Shown: piece by piece, positions 37,001 through 49,000 of the stretch
Layout: each line of letters starts with the position of its first letter
How positions within the stretch are numbered: position 1 is the stretch's first letter
Source: Rhinopomastus cyanomelas
Lineage: Eukaryota > Chordata > Aves > Bucerotiformes > Rhinopomastidae
NCBI GenBank assembly: GCA_013400115.1
Contig: VXBP01004157.1
Coordinates: forward strand, 149,169-213,168
Direction: 5' to 3'
Length of the DNA stretch: 64,000 nt
Made by a program: the position numbers and the translations under genes
The notes under the pieces: model-generated
Databases searched by the model: none
The model's input: the letters and a program-made list of their open reading frames with translations, nothing else
Told to the model about the DNA's origin: nothing

Positions 37001-40000
37001 ACTCCTGTACAACTATCAGGTCTGTTTTACAGGCCACTGTGATCATAACCCTTCACCGTAACAACATCAGGGATCTCTTCTATTGATTTAATTTTGCCTG
37101 GTTGTGAAATGCAGACAGTGATCCCTGAGCCACTGTGATGGTTTGTGCCTGGGCAGTGCTCTGGGATCCCACATCAGAAGATGCCATTGGATTCTTCCAT
37201 CACAGAATCATAGAACATTAGGGATGGAAAAGGGCCTCGAAAGATCCAGTCCAGTCCTCCTGCCACAGCACTCACTGGGAAGAAGTTCCTTCTCACATTG
37301 ATGTGGAACCTCCTCTGTTCCAGCTCACACCCATTGTCCCTTGTCCTATCACTGGGTGCCCCTGAGCAGATCCTGCCTCCTCCTGACACACGCCCTTTCC
37401 ATATTGATCAGTGTTCATGGGGTCGCCCCTCAGTCTCCTTTTTTCCCAGTTCAAGAGACCCCGCTCCTGCAGCTTTTCCTCATCAGGGAGGTGCTCCACT
37501 CCATCATCTCTGTGGCTCTGTGCTGGACTCTCTCCAGCAGCTCTGTGTTGTTCTGGAACTGAGGGGCAAATCACTGTTAACATTCTTCCTCGTTATGTTG
37601 GTCTCAGTGTTTCACAGCTCACCCCAGGAGGTGGTGTGTGCTCTCCTGCCAAGGAAATGATGCAGACAGGGTGGGTCTTCAGCAGGGTGTGTGATGGTTG
37701 TTAGGGTGCCCGGCTGGCATGGCATGGTTGGGGTATGAGTTCTAGGGGCTTTCTTCTGCTGGCTTTGTGCTCACCTCCATGTACCGAGGCAGTGGGTTTG
37801 TGTTGGAGGTAACAGCTGAGGCTGCTGAGCCTCTTCTGTTCCATCTCTGTCACTCCAAGTGCCATGGATGTGGTGGCTCCCTGGTGCCAACTGCTTAAAC
37901 AAGGAACAGCTAAAGGTCAGCCCTCCATGGGCTCGTCAGAGCTGTTGCCTGTGCTGCCAACAACCTTCAGTGACAGCTCACCCTTCCCATTATCTAGTTC
38001 TGGTTTGGAGCCCTCAGGTTCTGCTGTAGGAAACTCCCTTGCCTGGATTATTCACTTCCCAGCAGCTCTTGTACACCTTGCCCTGTCCCTGTAGGACAAA
38101 ACTTGAGGGCAGCCAGCCAGTGTTTTAAGTGATAACAGCCCAGAGCTGGTTTTAATGCCAAAGGTGCTGAAGACATGGCTCATGGAGTTATTTCCAACCA
38201 CTGAAAAGCCTCCACCAAAGCAGGTGGCCGTCACTCTTTACATAGTATTTTCTTTGTCCCATTAGGGGTTTGATCCTGTTGTTAAAGGGTTTTCTACTGG
38301 GGCTGCTGAGACTCTGCTCCAGAATCAGTTCCTAAACGGTGCTGTGGGCTGTTTGTGATGCATCAGCATGTCTCTTTGATCTGGGAAGATGGTAACGGAG
38401 AGAAATTATTAGCAAATCTAAATATTTAATACTGTTTACCAGAGGTGTCTGAGGACCTCAATTGCGGGTGCCTGGGCTCAGTCCTTTATTAGTCTGAGGT
38501 GTGTTGTCAGCTCCCAGAAGATGCTGGATGCCTCAAAGAGTGGGTCCCTTCTGTGAAGCTGTACTGCTGTAATTAAGGAGGGAATAACAGCAGCTTTGTC
38601 TCTGGAGGAAAAGGCCTCTGGTTCCTTAAATATGGGGACTACAGGGACAGTCTTTAAACTGAGTTTTCAAAGTGATCTTTAGGAATATCTGCCCTATATC
38701 TGCAGCTGCTGAGGGTGTTTGAGGTGGAGCTGATGTGCCTAAGCAAAAGGGGTCAATAATCCCAGTGATACTTTCCAACACCCCCTTGTGAAGGCAGCCC
38801 GATCCACAGAAAGTTCAGGGTCTGAACGTGGGAGGGAAGCCAAAGCTCTGCGCTAAGATGTTTAGGGTTTTGAGCTATCTTAATGTGTAATGAGGGCACA
38901 TCCTGCTCCTTGGCTGCGTCCCATCTCAACACACTGACTTTATGTCCCAAAGACAAGGGGCTGGACAGTTAATTAAGGACTGGGGCCCACATTCTGAACG
39001 TTGAGACTTGCTATCAAATGCGTGATGTTAGCGATCTATGGGGAAAAGGATCTTCCCCGCCCTGTTTTCTTTATGGTTTTCCTTTATAGCACTGGAAAAC
39101 ACTTGATAACCTCTCCTCTGTAGAAAGCCTGAGGAGGGCCATGAGCCAGCAATGTGCCCTGGTGGTCAAGAAGGCAAATGGCATCCTGGGGTGGATCAGA
39201 AGCAGGATGGTTAGCAGACTCAGACAGGTTCTCCTCCCCCTCTACTCTGCTCTGCTGAGACCGTATCTGGTATCTTAGGACCAGTTCTGGGCCCCTCAGT
39301 TCCACAAAAACACAGAGCTGCTGGAGACAGTCCAGCACAGAGCCACAGAGATGATGAATGGAGTGAAGCATCTCACTGCTAAGGAAAGGCTGAGGGTGAC
39401 AGAGCCCTAGAAGGGGCTGTCCAAGGCAGATTGTGGAGTCTCTTTCTCTGGAGATATTTCAAACCCACCTGGATATGTTCTTGTGTGACTGAATCTAGGG
39501 GATCCTGCTGTGGTGGAGGTATTGGACTGGATGATCTTTTGAGGTCCCTTCCAATCCCTAATGTTCTATGATGCCTCAAGAAGACCCTTGATTGTCCTCT
39601 TGAGAGCAGTTGAAAGCACAATCACCACACAGACACGGCAGTACTGTGTTTTCTGAGAATGAAGGAATTCCTGTGGCACACAGGAGCATGATTTCTGTCC
39701 CAATCCCAAAGGAGGACATAGTCCTCCAGCCCCAGTCACCTCCTGCCCACCCGGTTGAGTTATCAGGAGGGCAGCAAGTGAAGCTGACATGGATGGCTGG
39801 TGCTAAGGCTTCTCACACCCTCTTTCAGAGAAGTAGGCATCAGTGGGATCACAGACACGGAAGAGGAGCGCATTAAGGAAAGTGCTGCGTACGTGGCCAA
39901 GAGGAACCTTTTTGCGGAGAGCAAAGGGGTCAGCGTCAGCAAGGTGGCCAAGTCAACTTCTGAGGAGGAACATAAGGAGAAGAAGCTGAGAAAAGTAGAG

Positions 40001-43000
40001 ATCCGGGAGTCTGCCGAGCGGGTGTCCCTCCAGAAAAAGGTAATAGGGTGGAAGTGAACATGTGGGTTATCTCTGTGTGGTGCTTGTGAGGTGCTTGGCA
40101 CAGAAGGACCCTTGTTTACACTGGGGCATCCACGCTTGTGGTAGTGAAACTGAGTATTTTCTGTGGAGCTCTTGTCAGTGAGTTACAGTGCTGTTGTAGG
40201 GCCAGGTGGATAAGAAAAGGCTGTGCCTGAGGCAGGCACCAGGAGGACTCCTGTTGTGCTAGGAGGAATGGAGAGCCGGAGGATGCCCACAGCAGGTAAA
40301 TGTCCCAGCAGCCTTCCCAATAGATGGTCCACGGTACAACAGATGGATCCTGCCCATAAGAAGGTGATGGGGAATCTTGTGGATTTGTATGGCCACTATT
40401 TAAATTGCAGTTTGCACATTAGGGTGGGAATTGCCCAAGTCATCTCTAGTTGTGGGCAGCAGGGATATTGCCAAGCAGCTTCTTAGAAATTAGTGGAGTG
40501 TATTTAAGGATGTGTTATGGTGCTAGTGAAGCCGCACCTTGAGTACTATGTCCAAGGGAGTCATTGAGGTGCTAGAGGGAGGGCAGAGGAGGGTAACAAA
40601 GCCCTCTCTGAGGAAGGGCCTGGAGAATAAATCTGATGAGGAGAGATTGAGAGAGTTGGGGCTGTTTAATTGGAGGAGGAAGAGGCTAAGGGGAGACCTC
40701 ATCACTCTCTACAACTATCAGAAAGGACACTGTAGAGATGTTGGTGCTGGTCTCTTCTCATGGGGAATTAGCGACAGAAGCAGAGGGAAAGGCTTAAAGC
40801 TTCAACACGGGAGGGTTAGACTGGATACGAGGAAGAAATTCTTCCTGGAGAGAGTGGTCTGGCACTAGAATGGGCTGCCCAGGTTAGTGGTTGAGTCCCC
40901 ATCCCTGGATGAGTTTAAAAGTCGCATCTAAGTGACTAAGTGGTGTTGAGGGATGTGGTTTATGGGTGAACTTGTAGAGTAGGGTTGATGGTTGGATTCA
41001 ATGATCCCAAAGGTCTTTTCCAATCTGAATGGTTCTATGATTCTATGATTACCAGCTGAATGTATCAAGGATAGATGCTTTATTTAGCAAATACATTGAT
41101 GCTTTGAGCAGAAGAACCAGTAATTTGCTGTAAAAATGTCCTCATGAGATGAGGCTGGAGACAGTGCACAAATCCAAAACCAACTCAGAAACTGAGGATT
41201 GGGTTCAGAGGTTTGATATTAGCTGATGGAAATTACTGCAGCAGTAATTGAGAAATAGCTGGCTAGGTGGAAGTTAAAACAGGTTACAAGAGTAATGTCA
41301 GTCCTCGTCGTGTAAAACCAAACTTCTGTTAACGTGAAAACAGGGGTGGCAATGCCCTGGTTGTGTCAGAGGCTGCCAGGCCTCTGCTAACGAGCAATTA
41401 CTGATTTATGACTGTTGAGGACAAGTAAGACCTGCCCAGAACTGAGAAACAATGATTGTGAGGAGAACTCGTGTTGCAGAGTTCCTAAGGGTCCGAGAAG
41501 CTGGTGGAAGAAGAGCTTGTGTTAACAACCCCAGCACAGGGACTGCGCTCTTGCACGTGGGGCAGATTGCAGAAGGCAGGACTGATGGTGTCTGAGGGAT
41601 GTCTGTGCTGTTCTGTGGAATAAAAACCACTGGAAATGTTATGAAGTATAAAAACACTTTCACCTAAATATCAAAATTATCTCACACAAGGTAGTTTAAA
41701 GAGACAAAACCTCCCGCCAGTGCCCTCAAGTGTCACTGGTTTGGAAAGGGGACTGCCTGAAGATAAAATCACCAAGTATGTCTGGCTAGATTTTTAAAGG
41801 AAAATTGAATATTTCTTTACAAATAATAAGGAAATATTCTTATTTAATAACATTTCTTAAAAAACAGAAGCTTCTTGGGTGCTAGTAATTGCCACTTAGA
41901 CCTGCTGAAGTCTATAATCCAATGCTGCTTTTCCAGATAGAAGAGACACAGGCGTTCCACAAGAAGCTGAACAAAGACAAGCTTCTCCATGCTCCTGAGT
42001 TTGTGATCGAGCCCCGTTCACACACCATCTGGGAGAAGGAAAATGTCAAATTCCGTTGCTCCGTGGCTGGCTGGCCTGAGCCCCGCGTGACCTGGTGAGT
42101 AGGGGTACTGGCACTGGAAATCACCCACAAGCTCTGGAGTCAGCTTAGTGAATGGGGGGGGATACAAGTTCAGTTCAACTCAGGGACTGTCCAACACCTG
42201 TCAAGTCACTTCACCATGTTCAGAAGTTGGGCTTGATGAACTCAAATGTTGGGCTTGATGACGTTAGAAGTCTCTTCCAACCAAAGATATTCAGTGGAAG
42301 GTAACCTGTACAGACAGAAAGCAAAACATGTGAAGGCACAGTGATAGTATCATAGAACAGAATCATTCTGGTTGGAAGAGACATTTGGGATCATCAGGTG
42401 CAACCATCAACCTGACTGTACAAGTTCACACCTAAATCGAATGCCCCAACACTACTTCTAAGCGACTTTGAAACACATCCAGGGATGGGGATTCAACCAC
42501 CACCCTGGGCAACCCATTCCACTGCCTGACCACTCTCACCATCAAGAATTTCTTCCTGATGTCCAGTCTAACCCTCCCCTGTTGAAGCTTGGAACCCTTC
42601 CCTCTGCTTGTGTCACTAATGACCTGTGAGAAGAGACCAGCACCAACATCTCTACAGTGTCCTTTCAGATAGTTGTAGAGAGTGATGGTGATGAGGTCTC
42701 CCCTTAGCCTCTTCCTCCTCCAACTAAACAGCCCCAACAGCTCGATCTCTCCTCATCAGATTGATTCTCCAGGCCCTTCCCCAGCTTCATTGGCCTCCTC
42801 TGCACTCGCTCCAGCACCCTTGTACTGAGGTGGCCAAAACTGGACCCAGTACTCAAGGTGTGGCCTCCCCAATGCTGAGTACAGGGGGACAATCACTTCC
42901 CTACTCCTGCTGGACAGAGCTTCTAATACAGGGCAGGATGCCACTGGCCTTCTTGGCCACCTGGGCACCCTACTAGCTCAGATTAGGCCGCCTATCAATT

Positions 43001-46000
43001 AGAACTCTCAGGTCCCTCTCTGCCAGACCGCTCTCTAACCACTGTGCCCCAAGCCTTTAATGTTGCATGGGATTGTTGAGACCCAAATGCAGGACCCAAC
43101 ACTTGGCTGTATTGAAACCCACACAGTTATCCTCAGCCCATCGACACAGTCTGTCCAGGTGTCTCTGTACAGCCTCACTACCCTCCAGCATATTGACAGT
43201 CCCTCCCAACTTGGTGTTGTCTGCTAACTGACTGAGGCTGCACTCAGTTCCCTCATCAGGATAATTGATAATGATGTTGAACAGTCTGTGTAAGAGCAGT
43301 GGGGTTACACAGACAAGTTCGTGTGCCCATCCTGGCTGCTGCTGAGTTGCATCTCTCACTAATGCTGTTCTCAATAGCCTTTCCCAATCGATCCTGCTTG
43401 TTTTCCAGAAGTCATTAACATCCTGTTTGGTTATAGTGAGGCCTGCTGCTTGTTCCCAAGGTTAGAATCTGCTCTGGATTGTCTATACCTGGCTATAGAA
43501 GGAGCAAACAATCAGCCTGTGCCCAGCATGAAGTGTTAATTAGGAGTAAGTCCTGCAGACATGGTCTGGAGACTAGAAAAAAGATAGCTCCTCTATCACA
43601 ACAAATTCTACAGCTTCATGAAGCTCCCCTTAGTAAGACCTTCCTGTGCAATGCAGCTGTCCTGGCTGCCTTGGAAGCAGCTTACGGAAAACCCAAGACA
43701 TCTGACACCAGCAGCAAAAGCTCCAACTGTCAGTGCATAGCAACAGTGGGAGGTGCCAGCCAGCATTAGCTCCTGACTTGGCTGCTCTGGAATCTGTGTT
43801 TTCAGAAATAATGAGGGGTCCTCCTAAAACAGCAGCCCAGTTCTCCCCAGAGCTGAGCAGAGAGAAGTGAAAATTGAGCTAATTCTTTTGCACGTCCTTG
43901 AAAAGGCTGTGGAAGTGCAGGTCTCCTCACCAATGGGGTAACCCAGTTAAAGGCCAGCACCCTGTGCAGCCAAACACCTTCATGCCAACAGGATCTGGCC
44001 CTGTGGAGTCTTCTCTCACAGGAACCAGCAGGTCCAGTGCAGGCTCCTTCCTCCAGGGGATTCACTGGGAATTATGAACTTAAACTCTTTCTATCTGAAG
44101 CTGTCCTTGTACAAGAACTACTCCAGACCCCTTGCTGCAACCAGTAACTTGCCAGCCCTGTTAGCGTCACTGTCAGCTCAGCTGTGCAAGTGAAAAGAAG
44201 TTACTTTCTAGCTGGAGTTTCTGATCCCGTGGGTTCTAAAACACAGGCACGCAAACCCAACCCAGCAAGTCTGCCACCTTGCAGGTAACAACGCTGTGGG
44301 GCTCACAGTGGGCACCCACATGTTCCCTATGCAACTACTCCGCTGCTTTACTAGCAGCAACATGAAGCTCCTGCTAACAGAAGCTGACTCTTATCCCATT
44401 CAGGACTACTTTATCCTTTCAATCAGAAAATCAAATTAATTTGGTTTTGGTCAAAGGGAGAGGTGAGGCTTCTGAAGACATAGAGTGCCTCCCCAGGAAA
44501 GGAGGAGCATCTTCCTGATGAGGAAAGGCTGAGGGAGCTGGGTCTCTAGCTTAGAGAAAAGGAGACCGAGGGGTGACCCCATTAATGTTAATCAATATGT
44601 GAAAAGTGGATGTCAGGAGGATGCAGCCAGGCTCTGATCAATGACACCCAATGATAGGACATGTGGCAATGCATGTGAGCTGGAACAAAGGAGGTTCCAC
44701 ATCAGTCTGAGAAGGAATTTCTTCCCAGTGAAGGTGCCAGAGCCCTGATTCTGATTGCAGTTTATCTGGGAGAAACAGGCGGAAATGGAAGTTCTACATC
44801 AAACATCAGACACTGGCCTTTTGCAGCCTGTGGTGACGGAGTTGCCCTTGTGTTCCACTCTCCATAGGTACAAGAACAATGTGCCCATCGACGTGCAGAC
44901 TCACCCGGGCAAGTACATCATCGAGAGCCGATATGGGCTGCACTCGCTGGAGATCACCAGGTAAGGGAGCACAGAATCACGGAACGTTAGGGATTGGAAG
45001 GAACCGCGGAAGATCACCCGGTCCAATCCCCCCACCCACAGATGGTTTCACAAATAGCTTCAGCTGAAGTGCTGCTTGAGGTACAAAATTGGGGCCTAGC
45101 CCTGGGGGCTCGGGGGTGTCAGGTTTGTTCAGCTGAGGTGAATCCTGTCTGCTAAGTGTCAGAGCAGGTCTGGTTTACCTCACTAGAGGATACCCAGTTC
45201 ACCTCTGAGTAATTTACCTGCATTATGATTCTATTTATGGCCAAGGGAGAAATACATGGGACATCTGTGATGACTTCTTCGGTTTGTCTGATGCATGAGC
45301 ACAGTCACATGGGACAAAAACAAGTACTGGGTCAATACAGGGGAGTTAACTGGTTTTTGGATACAGGCAAGGTCCTAGGTGCTGCTCTGATGAGGAACAG
45401 GACTGGGCTGACCCACTTGCAGAGAAAAACCTTCATAGGGAAATTCTTGCAGTGACTTTGCATTTCACGTAATCACAGAGCACTGGGGACTGGAACGGAC
45501 CTTGAAAGATCATCCAGTCCAATACCCCTGCCACAGCAGGATCCCCTAGGTCCAGTGACACAGGAGCACGGCCAGATGAGTTTGAAATGTCTCCAGACAA
45601 GAAGACTCCACAACCTCCCTGGGCAGCCCCTTCCAGGGCTCTGTCACCCTCACTGGGAAGAAGTTCCTTCTCACATTGATGTGGAACCTCCTCTGTTCCA
45701 GCTCACACCTGGTGCCCCTTGCCCTATAATTAGATGACACTGAGCAGAGTCTGGCTCCATCTTCTTGAAGCCCATCCTTTCCATATTGATCAATGTTCAT
45801 GGGGTCACCCCTCAGTCTCCTTTTTTCCAAGCTCAAGAGACCCAGCTCCCTTAGCCTTTCCTGATCAGGAAGATGCTCCACTCCTTTCGTCATCTCTGTG
45901 GCTCTGTGCCAGACTTTCTGCAGCAGCTCTGTGTATTTCTGGAACTGAGGGGCCCAGAAAAAAAAATTAGAAGCATCACCTAATTACCTATCATCGAATT

Positions 46001-49000
46001 GCCAGTCACCTAATGACCTGCTCAGCTAATTGGTCCATTAGCAGTAATTGGGTTTTGACCCCTTAGATACTGGTGGTGCCTTTTGAAAATATTTGGGTAT
46101 CTGTGATATTTGTAGCTTCCACATCAGGCTCCTTTCCATGGGAAACAGTGAATTAGAGAGAATTCACAGACTCCTAGAACATTAGGGATTGAAAGATCAT
46201 CCAGTCCAATACCCTGCCAGAGCAGGATCCCATAGATCCAGTTGCACAGGAACATATCCAAGCAGGTTTTAAATGATAAAAACTATCAGGCCCTTTTTCC
46301 TCCTGTTGCTGTGTTCCTCAGTGGGGATCTGTGTGTGAAAGCACTGGCTTCAAACACAGGATGTTTCACACTGAGAACATCTGCCTGCAGTTAGTCCTGT
46401 GTCTACCTCTCAAGCTTTTACTGAATAGATTCTACTCAGGTTTCTGATGGTTTCTTTACCCTAGACCATGGGCAGGGCAATGCCAAGGAGTTGCTGGCTG
46501 CCCTGACTAACTGCTTTATGGTTCCAGCTGTGATTTCGATGACACTGCGCAGTACCGGGCCTCCGCGATGAACGTGAAAGGAGAGATCTCGGTGTACGCT
46601 TCCCTTGTGGTCAAGAGTAGGTTTGCAGCGCATTTCCTTTGAGTCCTTTGTTAATGTGTTCACAAGCACTTTGGGTTTTGTGCTTGTGGCCTTTGCCTCT
46701 GGGTGAGGTGCCTAGAGCTCTTCCCTTTCTGCCTAGGGTACAAAGGAGAGCTTGACGTGAGTCTTCTGCACCATGGAACTTCCCTGTCCCTGGGCCGTGA
46801 GTCACACTACGTGTTTGTTTGTCCCATCCCCTTGCGGCCATGACATTACAGACCCACAGAATGTTAGGAATTGGAAGGCATCTTGGGAGATCATCCAGTC
46901 CAATCTCCCTGTCACAGCAGGATCCCCTAGGTCCAGTCACACAGGAACATGGCTAGGCGAGTTTGAAATGTCTCCAGAGAAGGAGACTCCTCCCTGGGCA
47001 GCCCCTTTCAGGGTTCTGTCGCCCTCACTGGGAAGAAGTTCCTTCTCACACTCATGGGGAACCTCCTCTGTTCCAGCTTACACCCACTGCCCCTTGTCCT
47101 GTCATTGGGTGCCCCTGAGCAGAGCCTGGCTCCATCCTCCTGACACCTGCCCTTTCCATATTCAGCAACATTCATGGGGTCACCCTTTCAGTCTCCTTTT
47201 TTTCCAAGTTCAAGAGACCCAGCTCCCTCAGCTTTTCCTCATCAGGGAGATGCTTCATTCCTGCATCATCTTTTAATGAAGTTGTACTGGAGTAGAATAA
47301 GGATGAAATGAGCTGGCTGTGAGCACTGGAATGGTGTGAAGAAAGAGCCAGCAGGTGCTGTGTTACAGGAAGGGCTTGGGTGGTTGTATTTTGTTGCTGT
47401 TCGCACCTTAAGCTTCCCATGATCTTTCCCTGGTGAGCACCATGCACCTCTTGGCACGAAAGTAAAGCAGCAAAAAAGAGGCAGCTTTGATTTTCTCCTC
47501 ACACAGCTGGCGTTACCCCTCACGGCTATGCCTCCAGGTTTGAGATCAGCTTCGTCGACAAGTTCGACGTGGCCTTTGGGAGGGAAGGAGAGACCATGAG
47601 CCTGGGCTGCACCGTCGTCATCAACCCCGACATCAAGCGCTTCAAACCAGACATCGCGTGGTACAGGAACGGTGAGAGGATGGGACAGGAGGAACCACAA
47701 ACTCCTTCCACATATATCTTTATGGATTTCAGCATGTGCCAGCACTAGGGCTGAGTCAACACTGCCTCATATTTGTAAGCAGTAGCATTTCACCGACTAT
47801 AATTACAAATTTTTTATGGCACAGGGTTTTGGGTTGGAGCTGCAGTTAGAAAACTGACGATGAACCATGAAAATGGCGTCTCAGGCTCTTTCTTAATTTT
47901 AAATTAGAAGCATTTTATCAGCTCCAGCATCTCTGTGGCCCATCTGCACAGCTGCCATAGCTCTTACTATTCATTTATGTGGCAAGATGTTTAAGTCATT
48001 GCATAAATGTGCTGTTCAACAGCTGAAGGGGCATTTAGGGCTTTCTGAAGTTACTTTGAAATCACAGACAGTACAGGCACGAGACCAGGATTGGCTGTGA
48101 TTTCTGATTGTGTGTGAAGACAAGTGGTGGCACAGTAAGAGCAGCTTCTTAGAATCATAGAATCATTCAGGTTGGAAAAGACCACTGGGATCATCGAGTC
48201 CAACCACCAACCCTACTCTACAAGTTCACACCTAAACCACATCCCCCAACACCACATCTAAGCGACTTTGAAACACATCCAGGGATGGGGATTCAACCAC
48301 CACCCTGGGCAACCCATTCCACTGCCTGACCACTCTCACCATCAAGAATTTCTTCCTGATGTCCAGTCTAACCCTCCCCTGTTGAAGCTTGAAGACCTTC
48401 CCTCTGCTTGTGTTGCTAATGACCTGTGAGAAGACACTAGCACCAGCATCTCTACAGTGTCCTCTCTAATAGTTGTAGAGAGTAATCAGGTCTCCCCTCA
48501 GCCTCCTCTTCCTCAAACTAAACAGCCCCAACTCTCTCAATCTCTGCTCATCAGATTAATTCTCCAGGCCCTTCCCCAGCTTCATTGCCCTCCTCTGCAC
48601 TCACTCCAGCACCTCAATGTCTTGTACTGAGGTGCCCAAAACTGGATCCAGTGTGTCTCCAATCTGTTCCAAATAACCAGAGCCTTTTCCTCAGCAGATC
48701 CAGCTACTTCTCAGTGTGGAATTTTCTGACTTCTAGGTGTTCTTGTTCCTCCATCCAAATGGGTGGAGATGCACTGGAGCGGGGAGCGAGCATCGTTAAC
48801 GCTAACGCACGCAAACAAAGAGGATGAAGGTCTTTACACTCTGCGAGTATCAATGGGAGACTACTACGAGGAGTACAGCAGTTACGTCTTTGTTCGAGGT
48901 ACAATGCTGTCCTATGAACACAACTCACTGTGTGTTGACCCATGATGTATTTTTTGGATATCTCACTGTTTTCTTCTGGATTTTCCTGAACAACTTGTAG

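Noticed and set aside
46617..46620. Alternative MYOM1 exon 7 donor AG|GTTTGC at 46621
   Set aside because: It would add codons and break the phase needed for the RYKGE junction; A|GTAGGT fits the protein.
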